Shown here piece after piece: positions 55,759-64,000 of a DNA stretch of 64,000 bases. The notes below the pieces were generated by a model. The model searched no databases. It was not told the origin of the DNA and saw only the letters and a list, made by a program, of their open reading frames with translations. Source of the DNA: Streptomyces flavofungini (lineage in GTDB: Bacteria > Actinomycetota > Actinomycetes > Streptomycetales > Streptomycetaceae); NCBI RefSeq assembly GCF_014650815.1, contig NZ_BMVR01000014.1, forward strand, positions 62,001 through 126,000, given 5' to 3'. The position numbers and the translations under genes were made by a program. Position 1 is the stretch's first letter, and each line of letters opens with the position of its first letter.

Positions 55759-56775
55759 ATGAGTCTGGAGACCGCCTGGCTGGCCCTCCTCGGCCTGCTT
55801 CTCGCCGGGTACTTCGTACTCGGCGGATACGACTACGGCGTACAGCTGCTGCACCCCTGGCTCGGCGAGAGAACAGGGCGAGAGGCCGACCGGAACGCCG
55901 CGCTCGACGCCATCGCCCCGTTCTTCCTCGGCAACGAGGTCTGGCTGGTCGCCTTCGCCGGGGTCCTGTTCGGCGCCTTCCCGCACCTGGAGGGCACCCT
56001 CCTGTCCGGCCTGTACCCGCTGATCGTGGCGATCCTGGTCGGCCTGGTCCTCGGCAACGCCGCGATCCAACTGCGCCGCCGCTCGCGCACCGCCCGTGGG
56101 CGCCGCCGCTGGGACGCCCTGATCGTGTTCGGCGGCGCGCTCCCCGCCGTGTGCTGGGGGCTCGTTGTGGGCCTGCTGCTGCACGGGGTGCCGCGCCGGG
56201 CCGACGGGAGTTTCCATGTCGGGTTCGGCGATGTGTTCTCGCCGTTCGTGCTGGCCTGCGGCGCGACGACGACACTGCTGTTCGCGGCACACGGGGCGGC
56301 CTTCGTCGCCCTGCGCTCTGCCCCGGAACTCGCTGCCCGAGCACGACACTCGGGGCTCGCGCTGCTGCGGGCAGTCGGCCTGGTGGGCGCCCTGCCCCTG
56401 CTGCTCACGCTCTTCGGCGCCGGTGCCTCCATGACGAACAAGGCGACCTCGGCGGTCATCACCGCCCTCTTCGCGGCGGCGCTCGGCGGCGCCTGGTGGT
56501 CCCTCTCCGGCGGGCATCACGTCCGGGCGTTCACGGCCACCTGCTGCGCGACCGCGCTGCCCGTGCTGCTCGTGGGGCTCGGCCACTACCCGTACCTCCT
56601 GATCAGCGAGGCCGGCCACGGACTGACGGTCGATCACGCCGTCACGGACGACGCCACCTTGAAGATCCTGAGTGCGTTCGGGGTCCTGGTGGTCCCGGTG
56701 ATCCTCGCGTACCAGGCGTGGAGCTGGTGGGCGTTCCGGGGGCGGACGGGTCTCCGCCACCCCGGCTACTTCTGA
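55759..56775 (+). CDS. cydB: Cytochrome bd quinol oxidase subunit II
   Basis: The protein has 338 residues with about eight helices. The N-terminus (LLLAGYFVLGGYDYGVQLLH), PFFLGNEVWLVAFAGVLFGAFP and the late YPYLLIS are CydB landmarks. It forms the oxidase with CydA. ATG 55759 is chosen over an in-frame TTG at 55750 because MSLETAWLAL matches the family start. AG-rich sequence serves as ribosome site. Confidence 0.94.
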   Translation: MSLETAWLALLGLLLAGYFVLGGYDYGVQLLHPWLGERTGREADRNAALDAIAPFFLGNEVWLVAFAGVLFGAFPHLEGTLLSGLYPLIVAILVGLVLGNAAIQLRRRSRTARGRRRWDALIVFGGALPAVCWGLVVGLLLHGVPRRADGSFHVGFGDVFSPFVLACGATTTLLFAAHGAAFVALRSAPELAARARHSGLALLRAVGLVGALPLLLTLFGAGASMTNKATSAVITALFAAALGGAWWSLSGGHHVRAFTATCCATALPVLLVGLGHYPYLLISEAGHGLTVDHAVTDDATLKILSAFGVLVVPVILAYQAWSWWAFRGRTGLRHPGYF

Positions 56776-56839
56776 GACCTGAGCCCTGACGCAGAACCAC
56801 CACCAGCGGCCCGAGCTGGATGAGGAGAGGCACCCCAGG

Positions 56840-58543
56840 ATGAAGCCCGTCGAACGCCGACTGATGCGGGAACTCCCGCTGCTGCGCCGTCACTTGACGT
56901 ACTCCACGACACTGTCCGTCGTCGGCGCCGGGCTCGTCGTGGCCCAGGCGGTCCTCCTCGCGACGGTCCTCGCGGACGGCTTCGCCGGGCGCCCCCTCCG
57001 CGTCGGACCGCTGGCCGCGCTGGGAGCCGTGATGGCGCTCCGCGCGCTCCTGACCTGGGCCCGTGGGGTACTCGCGCAGCGCGCCGCCGCCGACGTCAAG
57101 CGCACACTGCGAGACCGGATCACCGACCGACTGCGGCACACCGGCGCCCTCCGGCTCGCGGCCAGCCGCCACGGTGAGACGGCCACGCTACTCACCCGTG
57201 GCCTCGACGCCCTGGACCCGTACGTCGTCGGCTATCTGCCCACGATGGCCGCCACCGCCGTCGTACCCCTCACGGTCGTCGGCTGGCTCGCGTGGACCGA
57301 CTGGACGTCGGCACTGATCGTCGTCGTGACGCTGCCGCTGATCCCCGTGTTCGGCGCGTTGGTCGGGATGCACACCGCGCGGCGCACCGCACGGCAGTGG
57401 GGGTTGCTGGCGCGGCTCGGCGGCCACTTCCTGGACGTGGTGGCCGGGCTGCCGACGCTGCGCGCGTTCGGCCGGGAGCGGCACCAGGCCCGGGTGGTGG
57501 GCGAGATGGCGGACGCCCACCGGCGGGCCACGATGCGGACGCTGCGGGTGGCGTTCCTGTCGTCGTTCGTCCTGGAGACGGTGGCCACTCTCTCCGTGGC
57601 CCTGGTGGCTGTGCCAGTCGGACTGCGGCTGCTGCACGGGGAGGTGGATCTGCGTACGGCCTTGGTCGTCCTGTTCCTCGCCCCCGAGGCGTATCTGCCG
57701 CTGCGCGCCCTGGGCGCGGCCTTCCACGACAGCGCCGAGGGCATCGCGGTCGCCGAGCGAGTCTTCGCCGTCCTCGGCGACGAGGCCGACGCGCCTGCGG
57801 AGCGCACCGACCACGCTCCGGCCCCCGACGCCCGCACCGCCCACCTGCGCCTCGACGGCGTCACCGTCCACTACCCCGACCGCGCCACGCCCGCTCTCCG
57901 CCACGCCTCCCTCTCCGTCCACCCCGGCGAACACGTGGCCCTGGTCGGCCCGAGCGGCGCGGGCAAGTCCACGTTGCTCGCGCTGCTCCTCGGCTTCGTG
58001 GCGCCCGCGTCGGGCCGGGTCGAGGTCGGCGACACCGGCCTCGGGGACCTGGACATCGACGCGTGGCGCGCGCAGGTGGCATGGGTGCCGCAGCGACCGC
58101 ACCTGTTCGCGGCGTCCGTCGCGGACAACATCCGGCTCGGACGCCCGGACGCGAGCGACGCCGAGGTGCGGGCCGCGGCCCGCGCCGCCTCGGCCGACGG
58201 GTTCATCGAGGAACTGGCCGAGGCGTACGACACCGTGCTCGGCGAGCACGGCACCGGGCTCTCCGCCGGTCAGCGCCAACGCGTCGCCCTGGCCCGCGCG
58301 TTCCTCAAGGACGCCCCCGTCCTGCTCCTCGACGAGCCGACCGCCCACCTCGACCCGGAGAGCGAGGCCGCCGTCACGCGCGCCACGGTCGACCTGATGC
58401 GCGGGCGCACCGCGATCGTGGTCGCCCACCGTACGAGCCTGCTGCCGCACGCCGACCGGATCGTCACGGTACGAGCGGGCAGCCTCGCCCCGACCCGGCC
58501 GGCGCCCGCGCCCGCCCTCACGGACGGCTTGGTGGGCTCATGA
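56840..58543 (+). CDS. cydD: Thiol-reductant ABC exporter subunit CydD
   Basis: The protein has 567 residues: six-helix exporter domain and ATPase with Walker A GPSGAGKST, signature LSAGQRQRV and Walker B LLLDEPTAHLD. CydDC exports cysteine or glutathione-like thiols and is needed for cytochrome bd assembly. It lies 64 bases after cydB, and its stop overlaps the cydC ATG. The fourth signature residue is Ala (LSAGQ for LSGGQ), a common variant. Confidence 0.93.
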   Translation: MKPVERRLMRELPLLRRHLTYSTTLSVVGAGLVVAQAVLLATVLADGFAGRPLRVGPLAALGAVMALRALLTWARGVLAQRAAADVKRTLRDRITDRLRHTGALRLAASRHGETATLLTRGLDALDPYVVGYLPTMAATAVVPLTVVGWLAWTDWTSALIVVVTLPLIPVFGALVGMHTARRTARQWGLLARLGGHFLDVVAGLPTLRAFGRERHQARVVGEMADAHRRATMRTLRVAFLSSFVLETVATLSVALVAVPVGLRLLHGEVDLRTALVVLFLAPEAYLPLRALGAAFHDSAEGIAVAERVFAVLGDEADAPAERTDHAPAPDARTAHLRLDGVTVHYPDRATPALRHASLSVHPGEHVALVGPSGAGKSTLLALLLGFVAPASGRVEVGDTGLGDLDIDAWRAQVAWVPQRPHLFAASVADNIRLGRPDASDAEVRAAARAASADGFIEELAEAYDTVLGEHGTGLSAGQRQRVALARAFLKDAPVLLLDEPTAHLDPESEAAVTRATVDLMRGRTAIVVAHRTSLLPHADRIVTVRAGSLAPTRPAPAPALTDGLVGS

Positions 58544-60528
58544 GGAGGCAGGGGGCGCGGGCTCAGGACGACGACTCCGCCCCGCTGGACGAGTACGACG
58601 CCGCCTCGACAGCGCGCCCACCCACCGACTCCGTCATGGCGGTACGGGTACGCGGGCGACGCCCTCGCACTCGCGCTGCTCCCGCAACCCCCGCCCGTGG
58701 AAAGACCGATGGCCCCATGACCACCCACACCCAGACCGCCACCCACGCCTCGCACACCACGAGCGCCTCCCGCGCAAACGCCGCCGCCCCCACTAAGGCC
58801 GCCGCGCCCAGCCACACCCACAGCGCCGCTCACACCACGAACTCCGCCCCCACCCGCCTGCACACACCCCACCCCACCCTCCGCCTCCTGCGTCACCTCC
58901 TCCCGTACTGGCGCAGACTCCTGCCCGCCGCGCTCGCCTCGGCCGGAAGCGACCTCGCCGCCGCCGCGCTGATGGCCACCGCGGCCTGGCTCATCACCCG
59001 GGCCGCCGAGCAACCGCCGCTGGCCTCGGTCAGCCTCGCGATCGTCGCCGTACGGGCGCTGGCCCTGGGACGCGGGGCGCTGCGCTACGCCGACCGGCTG
59101 CTCGGTCACGACGGCGTACTGCGGGCCGTCGCCGGCTTCCGCACCCGGGTGTACGAAGCGCTGGTGCCGCTCGCCCCCGCGGGCACCCCCGCCTTTCGCA
59201 GCGGCGACCTCCTGACCCGCCTGGTCGACGACGTAGACGCCGCCCAGAACCTGCTCCTGCGGGTGCTCATCCCGACCGCCGCCGCATGCGCGGTCGCGGC
59301 GACAGCTACCGGCCTCGCCACGGCACTGCTGCCTAAAACGAGCGTTCTACTCGGACTTCTCCTGGTCGTCGCGGGAGTCCTCGTACCGGCACTGGTGCTG
59401 ACGCTGTCCCACCACGCGGGCCGCGCGGAGAAGCAGAGCCGCGCCGAACTCGCCGTGCTCACCGTGGACTTGACGCAGGGCGCGGCGGACCTCGCCGCGT
59501 ACGGCGCCCGGGGCCGCGTGGACGAACGGGCCCGCAGCGTCTCCGCACGGATCGCCGCCCTGGAGCGCCGCAAAGCACTGACCACCGCACTCGCCTCGGC
59601 CGTCGTACTGCTGCTCCAGGGCGGGGCGACGGTCGGCGTGACCTGGCTCGCGGTGCGCGCGCACGCGGACGGCGCGCTGCCCGCCACGCACCTCACCGTC
59701 CTGGCGGTCCTCGCTCTGGTCTCCTTCGAGGCCCTGACGCCACTGCCCGCCGCCGCCCGCCAGCTGGCCGAAGTGCAGTCCTCCGCCCGCCGGTTGGCCG
59801 ACGTGCTCGACGCCCCACCACCCGTAGCCGACCCGCCCGCCCCGACCCCGCTCCCCGCCACCGGGCCGCTCGGCGTGGACATCACCGACCTGCGCGTGCG
59901 CCACCGCCCCGACGGACCCCCGGCCCTGGACGGGGTGAGCCTGCGCGTACCGCCCGGCCGCCGGGTTGTACTCCTCGGCGCCAGCGGTTCCGGCAAGTCG
60001 ACGCTGATCGCGGCACTGATGCGGTTCGTCCCGTACGAAGCGGGATCGATCCGCGTCGGCGGACGCGAGCTGAGCGACTGCGCGGGGGCCGACGCCCGCG
60101 CCGTGATCACCGGCATGGCCCAGGACGCGCACGTCTTCCACACGACGATCCGCGCCAACCTGGCCCTGGCCCGCCCCGACGCCACGGAAGCCGACCTCCT
60201 CGACGCGGCCCGCAGGGCCCGGCTCCTGGACTGGATCGCGTCCCTGCCCAACGGCTGGGACACCCTCGTCGGCGGCGACGGCGCCACCATGTCGGGCGGC
60301 CAGCGCACCCGCCTCCTCCTGGCCCGCGCCCTGCTGGCCGACCCACCCGTCCTGGTCCTGGACGAACCCACCGAGGGCCTCGACCCGCACACCGCAGCCG
60401 CCGTACTCACCGACATCCTCGACGCGACCCGGGGCCGCACCACACTCTTGGTGACCCACGCCCACTCGGGCCTCACAGCCGCAGACGAGACCGTGACACT
60501 CGACCGGGGCCGGGTCGTGCCCAACTGA
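58540..60528 (+). CDS. cydC: Thiol-reductant ABC exporter subunit CydC
   Basis: ATG 58540 overlaps the cydD stop (ATGA) and gives 662 residues. About 110 N-terminal residues are Ala/Thr/His-rich and probably disordered; ATG 58717, preceded by GGAAAG, gives a more usual 603 residues. The membrane domain starts at LLPYWRRLLPAALASAGSDL. The ATPase has Walker A GASGSGKST, signature MSGGQRTRL and Walker B VLVLDEPTEGLD. It works with CydD. It is the last gene of cydABDC; GRVVPN ends the protein. Confidence 0.93.
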   Translation: MRRQGARAQDDDSAPLDEYDAASTARPPTDSVMAVRVRGRRPRTRAAPATPARGKTDGPMTTHTQTATHASHTTSASRANAAAPTKAAAPSHTHSAAHTTNSAPTRLHTPHPTLRLLRHLLPYWRRLLPAALASAGSDLAAAALMATAAWLITRAAEQPPLASVSLAIVAVRALALGRGALRYADRLLGHDGVLRAVAGFRTRVYEALVPLAPAGTPAFRSGDLLTRLVDDVDAAQNLLLRVLIPTAAACAVAATATGLATALLPKTSVLLGLLLVVAGVLVPALVLTLSHHAGRAEKQSRAELAVLTVDLTQGAADLAAYGARGRVDERARSVSARIAALERRKALTTALASAVVLLLQGGATVGVTWLAVRAHADGALPATHLTVLAVLALVSFEALTPLPAAARQLAEVQSSARRLADVLDAPPPVADPPAPTPLPATGPLGVDITDLRVRHRPDGPPALDGVSLRVPPGRRVVLLGASGSGKSTLIAALMRFVPYEAGSIRVGGRELSDCAGADARAVITGMAQDAHVFHTTIRANLALARPDATEADLLDAARRARLLDWIASLPNGWDTLVGGDGATMSGGQRTRLLLARALLADPPVLVLDEPTEGLDPHTAAAVLTDILDATRGRTTLLVTHAHSGLTAADETVTLDRGRVVPN

Positions 60529-60797
60529 CGCCCGGCGGCCACCAGCGGGGCCGCACGGCGACGACAGGTCGGCTCAGCCACAAGGACCGCAACGGCTTCC
60601 CAGGGCCTACCCGGGCGAGGCCATCCCGAACTGGGGGATCCACAACGTCGCCACCGGCATCCTGCACGAGCGTTCGTGGCACTGACTGAAGATCCGCACC
60701 CTGGACCCGCCAAGTCCCGGCTCACCCAACCCTTCACGGGGCGGCCGTCACTGTCTGATCGTTCACGAGGCCGCATCGAACGCAGAGCAACCTCGCA
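60529..60797 (+). other. Gap before the CRISPR array with a possible gene remnant
   Basis: The end of a frame that stops near 60685 reads AYPGEAIPNWGIHNVATGIL followed by HERSWH, which looks more like protein than the other frames, but no start or upstream body exists after cydC. It may be the decayed end of a gene lost when the array region was rearranged. The rest of the gap shows nothing. Confidence 0.25.
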
Positions 60798-61375
60798 GGG
60801 CGCCACCCCGCACGCGCGGGGACCACACCAATCCGTTCCTGGTGCTGGGCATGGTCGCGGGACCACCCCCGCACGCGCGGGGACCACGAACCGTCCGTCG
60901 TTCTCCCGACCGCCAGCCAGGGACCACCCCCGCACGCGCGGGGACCACCCGCCCGGGTCAGTGATGTCCTTCAGCCACCAGGGACCACCCCCGCACGCGC
61001 GGGGACCACGTGGTGTTGTCCCCGGTGGTGACCAGGCTGCCGGGACCACCCCCGCACGCGCGGGGACCACGTCTTTACTCCGTCCCGATGGTCTACTAGT
61101 TCGGGACCACCCCCGCACGCGCGGGGACCACTATCCGGTGTGCGAAAGTCGGCAGCGGATCGCGGGACCACCCCCGCACGCGCGGGGACCACTCGCGGGC
61201 GGTGCCCCAGACGGTGAAGGTGCCGGGACCACCCCCGCACGCGCGGGGACCACTCTCCGGCGATCTGGCTGAAGTTCTTGCCGAAGGGACCACCCCCGCA
61301 CGCGCGGGGACCACGGCGCCGAACGTTCCGGCTACGGCGTTCCAGAGGGACCACCCCCGCACGCGCGGGGACCAC
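60798..61375 (-). CRISPR. Type I-E-like CRISPR array, 10 repeats and 9 spacers
   Basis: Ten 29-base repeats alternate with nine spacers of exactly 32 bases, period 61. Repeat starts are 60798, 60859, 60920, 60981, 61042, 61103, 61164, 61225, 61286 and 61347. On the minus strand the repeat begins GTGGTCCCCGCGCGTGCGGG and ends GGTGGTCCC, the streptomycete I-E form. Repeats 60859 to 61347 are identical. The one at 60798 is degenerate at the end facing away from the leader, as expected for the oldest, leader-distal repeat, so the array reads leftward from a leader to the right of 61375. No cas gene is in the window. No spacer shows an obvious match elsewhere in the window. Confidence 0.97.
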
Positions 61376-61460
61376 AGGCCGCGACCTGGGACGTTACCCG
61401 GCCGCTAGCCAGTTTCCCCTCACTTCTTTAGATACCGGCATTCCGGACAGGTAACCACTA
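61376..61460 (-). promoter_or_regulatory. Putative CRISPR leader
   Basis: Directly after the last intact repeat comes a stretch with lower GC (61410-61460, including CCTCACTTCTTTAGATACC) than its surroundings. Its position at the end opposite the degenerate repeat fits a leader with promoter and adaptation signals. The remaining 61461-61648 shows only a doubtful small frame. Confidence 0.5.
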
Positions 61461-61649
61461 AGCGCGCGAACTCCCGCAAGGGCTTAGCCAGCGGCGCCTG
61501 CATGCAAGCGTGTGGCGCTGCGCCCTCACGCCCACCGTAGGCCCACAACAACCCTGGTGCCCCACGGAGTTGCTTACGGCGCCCTGGGGCTCATCGGCCA
61601 TGCCCTCATAGACCCCCTCGCGCACGTCCAAGAGAAGGCCACGCATCAC
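61458..61649 (-). CDS. Doubtful 63-codon frame after the HTH/TPR gene
   Basis: GTG at 61649 overlaps the stop of the upstream regulator, and an ATG follows directly (MRGLLLDVREGVYEGMADEP). The C-terminal half is Arg/Cys/Trp-rich and family-less. The coupled start is the only support; it also runs into the leader side of the CRISPR array. It may be a real small protein or chance. Confidence 0.25.
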   Translation of the reverse strand: MMRGLLLDVREGVYEGMADEPQGAVSNSVGHQGCCGPTVGVRAQRHTLACRRRWLSPCGSSRA

Positions 61650-62899
61650 TACCGCAGCAAGTGCCCGTAGTTGGACAGCACGTGCTGGACCTCGGGCACC
61701 GCCGCGTGCTCCTGCAGCCGTGCCAGAACTACCCGGGCACGTTTGGTGGTTCGGTCCGAGGACAGATCGCAGGACAGGGCGATGACACGCTGCGCCTCGG
61801 CCGCTGCCTGCTCGGGTTCGTTGGCGTCAGCCAGGGCGACCGCGAGCCACGACCTGTAGAGCGCCAACTCTCGGCCGTGCGTGGTGTCGTAGCGGTCCAG
61901 GACATGGGTCAGCAGAGGTACCGCGCGCAGCGGCCGGTGCAGTTCGGTGAACACCCGGGCGTCCATGATTTCGAGTTCCTCGCGCGAAACCCAGTACGCC
62001 CACGCCGGAGTCTCCGCGTTCGTCTCCGCGCCGAAGGCCTCGTGCGCCTGACCGAGGGCCCGCATCGCTGCCTGTGCGTGCTGGGGCGTACCGATGCGGG
62101 TGTGCGCCCACGCCACGCGATCGCAGAACAAAGCACGTGCCGCTGGCGGCGCCGCATCCCCGGCCTCGTGCAGCGCAGCCTCAGCCAGGCCCAGACCGTC
62201 CTGCTCTCGCCCATTGTTCGACCATTGGTAGGCCAGCGAACCGGCGAGGTTGCCGACAAGGGGCATGTCGCCAGCCTGCCGTGCCGTGTCCAGGCCGATT
62301 CGATAGGCTCGCTCGGCGTCGCCCAGGCGACCGGCGTCAGCTGCGATCCACCCCGCGATCTGCCCTAGCTCACCGATCTGCACGAGGAGCCCGCGACCGG
62401 TGTCCTCGGTGAACGACGACTCCCGGTACAAGGCCAACGCGGATCCAAGTTCACGGAAGGCCGGGTTGATCAAGTCACCCCCGGCAAGAACGTCGTCGGC
62501 GAGCCGCAGCGCGTGCACCCGGCTGGCCAGTCCAGCGACTTCCTCGGCGCCGATCCTCCGTCCGGTCACATCGGTCGGCCGCAGCGGATCGCCCTCCGGC
62601 AGCAGAGCGGACAGAGACGCTGAGGGCCCGGGGAGGCTCGCCCACACATCACCACGCGCGTAAGCCGCAGCCCGTTCCATCTCTCGCACCGGCACGCCGA
62701 GCAACTGCGCGAGCCAGGGCAACCACACGTCGGGAACGCGCTTGCCCCGCTCCCACCGGGATACCTCGGTACGGGTGACGGACTGCGTGCCGGACACGTC
62801 GCACAGCAGCGCGGCCAGCTGACGCTGAGACTTCCCCGCGGCCCGTCGCAGCCCAGCCAGGTACACGCCCAGATGCCGTCTACGCTCGTCTGAATCCAC
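61649..62899 (-). CDS. Helix-turn-helix regulator with C-terminal TPR-like repeats
   Basis: The protein has 416 residues. Residues 10-75 are an XRE-type HTH (YLAGLRRAAGKSQRQLAALL, TRTEVSRWERGKRVPDVWL). The remainder is helical and TPR-like, with repeated hairpins such as DAGRLGDAERAYRIGLDTAR and NEPEQAAAEAQRVIALS. Such proteins in Streptomyces often act as developmental or prophage-type regulators that respond to small peptides or proteins; this one cannot be tied to a target. It is divergent from the two small genes at 63050 and 63562, which may be its partners. Confidence 0.88.
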   Translation of the reverse strand: MDSDERRRHLGVYLAGLRRAAGKSQRQLAALLCDVSGTQSVTRTEVSRWERGKRVPDVWLPWLAQLLGVPVREMERAAAYARGDVWASLPGPSASLSALLPEGDPLRPTDVTGRRIGAEEVAGLASRVHALRLADDVLAGGDLINPAFRELGSALALYRESSFTEDTGRGLLVQIGELGQIAGWIAADAGRLGDAERAYRIGLDTARQAGDMPLVGNLAGSLAYQWSNNGREQDGLGLAEAALHEAGDAAPPAARALFCDRVAWAHTRIGTPQHAQAAMRALGQAHEAFGAETNAETPAWAYWVSREELEIMDARVFTELHRPLRAVPLLTHVLDRYDTTHGRELALYRSWLAVALADANEPEQAAAEAQRVIALSCDLSSDRTTKRARVVLARLQEHAAVPEVQHVLSNYGHLLR

Positions 62900-63049
62900 C
62901 TGTGGCCCCCCTTCCGCCGACAGTGTGGCCCCCTCCTGGCCCCTCGTGTGGCTCCTTCCCTACCGCATCACCCGCGATTGCATGAAAGGCGAGAGGACCC
63001 CGGCGACCGCGCGAACGCCCCGGGGCGAGGCCGACTACGAGGAGTCGAC

Positions 63050-63565
63050 ATGGGTGAGGCTACGGCGCCCGAGCCAGGCCGGAAATGCAGCGCACTGGAG
63101 CACGCCCCGGACCGCGGAGCCATCGCCCGCTGGCTCGCGCAGGCTCACCCCGTCCCCCGCCAGGCCGAGGCCGAGTGGGCCAACCACGGCGTCGCGCTCC
63201 TCCCGCTGGGCGCCCGCTTCGACGCGATCCGCGTACCGGCGAGGCGCGTCCATGCCGCCGTCGGCAGCGACGAGCCCGACACAGTGGGCGCGGCACTGCG
63301 CGATTGGCTGCACGGCCCTGTCGTCCGCGACGTCCGGACCGGCAGCGGCCTCTACTACGTCCTCATCGCCCCCGACGCGACATGGGACGGACCGGAGAAC
63401 CGCCTGGGCCAAGGCATCCACCTGGCGGTCCCCCGACCCGGCCGACAAGTCTCGCCAGTCACCTACTGGGCCGTCGAACCACAACGCCGCGGAAGCCTCT
63501 GCGACCCCGCCCACCTGACCGCACTGCTCTCCACCGCCGAAACACTGAAGGCCACCGAGTCATGA
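63050..63565 (+). CDS. Conserved-type hypothetical protein, 171 residues
   Basis: ATG 63050 follows GAGGAG closely (GAGGAGTCGACATG). The translation has a plausible globular core: HGVALLPLGARFDAIRVPAR, LHGPVVRDVRTGSGLYYVLI and VTYWAVEPQRRGSLCDP. No signal peptide or membrane helix is seen. Proteins of this kind occur in Streptomyces beside HTH/TPR regulators, and they resemble the N-terminal part of phage-like primase-polymerase proteins in the strand pattern only; no catalytic residues can be named. It is coupled to the next gene by ATGA. Confidence 0.7.
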   Translation: MGEATAPEPGRKCSALEHAPDRGAIARWLAQAHPVPRQAEAEWANHGVALLPLGARFDAIRVPARRVHAAVGSDEPDTVGAALRDWLHGPVVRDVRTGSGLYYVLIAPDATWDGPENRLGQGIHLAVPRPGRQVSPVTYWAVEPQRRGSLCDPAHLTALLSTAETLKATES

Positions 63566-63741
63566 CCACCACCGACCACGCCACCTCACGCGCGGACGAG
63601 CTGTACCGCATCCACCTCCGCCACCTCGACGCCTGCCCGGCGTGCGGCAGGGGCGACGGGTGCGGCCAGGGCGCCCGTCTGCGCCGTGCGGTGCGCGCGG
63701 CCCGCCTCGCCGCCGACCGGAGGACCCCGCCGTGGAGGTGA
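63562..63741 (+). CDS. Small Cys-containing protein, 59 residues
   Basis: ATG 63562 overlaps the previous stop. The sequence RADELYRIHLRHLDACPACG is followed by GDGCGQGARLRRAVRAARLA. The Cys-x-x-Cys plus a third Cys and several His suggest a small metal site. Function unknown; it belongs to the same regulator-linked pair. Confidence 0.6.
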   Translation: MTTTDHATSRADELYRIHLRHLDACPACGRGDGCGQGARLRRAVRAARLAADRRTPPWR

Positions 63742-63919
63742 CCGAGGCCGTGCGTGCCTTCCTCGTGCCCACCGCGAGCGCCCTCACCAGCGAGCAGCGC
63801 TCGGGGAACGTGTTCAGGGTCCAGGGCTGGCGGGTCCGGGGCTGGCGGGTCCAGCGGACGGGGCCGGGCGCCGGCCCAGCGCGTCGTAGATCGACACCGG
63901 ACGCTACCCAGCCACCCCG

Positions 63920-64000
63920 CTACCCCGCACTGGGTGGCGGCAGCCTCCGCGTGACCCGGTCGAACAGCTCCGTCAGCGGCTCGCCGATCTCCCGGCCGAA
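63920..64000 (-). CDS. C-terminal fragment of a gene entering from the right
   Basis: The frame is open from the right edge to a TAG at 63920-63922 and encodes FGREIGEPLTELFDRVTRRL and PPPSAG. The composition is protein-like and better than the overlapping plus-strand frame. Too short to identify. Confidence 0.4.
   Translation of the reverse strand, partial: FGREIGEPLTELFDRVTRRLPPPSAG

Noticed and set aside
60798..61375. Self-targeting spacers
   Set aside because: Reading the nine spacers against the rest of the window by eye showed no match; a genome-wide search would be needed for any claim.
60676..61408. Several open frames across the CRISPR array
   Set aside because: They translate the repeats (for example GTTPARAGTT) and are created by the 61-base period; no protein is implied.
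63732..64000. Possible plus-strand gene starting GTG 63732 and running off the right edge
   Set aside because: After 30 residues it becomes Arg/Pro/Gly-rich with a short direct repeat. The minus strand carries a better protein end at 63920-64000.

Overview
This window is high-GC actinobacterial DNA, almost certainly from a Streptomyces chromosome. The signs are G/C-ending codons, frequent GTG starts, densely overlapping operons, DmdR/IdeR-type iron boxes, a complete coelichelin-type NRPS with its transport genes, and type I-E CRISPR repeats of the Streptomyces kind. No rRNA, tRNA or replication origin was seen. The content is accessory: specialised metabolism, iron uptake, stress respiration and conflict systems.

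Layout, left to right. 1-7501 (minus) is a large NRPS cut by the window edge (A-MT-PCP-C-A-MT-PCP). 7986-10191 holds a SnoaL-like protein and a cupin, divergent from a LuxR-type regulator. 10227-11923 holds a TOPRIM protein and a lipoprotein hydrolase. 12344-15716 (plus) is a tight cassette: a 46-residue peptide, a Nudix-fold protein with a broken Nudix box, an ABC exporter and a methyltransferase. 15843-19751 (minus) is an iron-siderophore ABC importer behind an iron box. 20029-42654 is the coelichelin-type locus: release esterase cchJ, two unfamiliar secreted paralogues, exporter half cchI, synthetase cchH, exporter half cchG, importer cchF/E/D/C and formyltransferase cchA, with six further iron boxes. 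The adenylation codes read off the synthetase fit formyl-hydroxy-Orn, Thr and hydroxy-Orn. The ornithine N5-monooxygenase and the MbtH-like gene of the S. coelicolor locus are not here.

42721-46540 (minus) is a conflict-type pair: a Trypco1 protein and an 1164-residue trypsin/nSTAND/histidine kinase/receiver fusion whose phospho-accepting His and Asp are replaced by Tyr and Glu. 47015-49643 is a frameshifted malate synthase gene and a 3-hydroxyacyl-CoA dehydrogenase. 49738-51356 is a ferredoxin and its reductase. 51618-53289 is an IS5-family element that carries a methyltransferase passenger gene and sits in the stop codon of a LysR gene. 54406-60528 is cydABDC (cytochrome bd oxidase plus its thiol exporter). 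60798-61375 is a ten-repeat CRISPR array without cas genes. 61649-64000 holds an HTH/TPR regulator, two small conserved-looking proteins and a fragment of a minus-strand gene.

How it fits together: the two FecCD importers, the NRPS exporter pair and the iron boxes form one iron-starvation regulon. The cyd operon would serve low-oxygen respiration. The STAND protein, CRISPR array and tIS element form the defence and mobile fraction. The most novel items are the phospho-dead STAND kinase with Trypco1, the passenger-carrying IS5 element, and the peptide/dead-Nudix/ABC/methyltransferase cassette.
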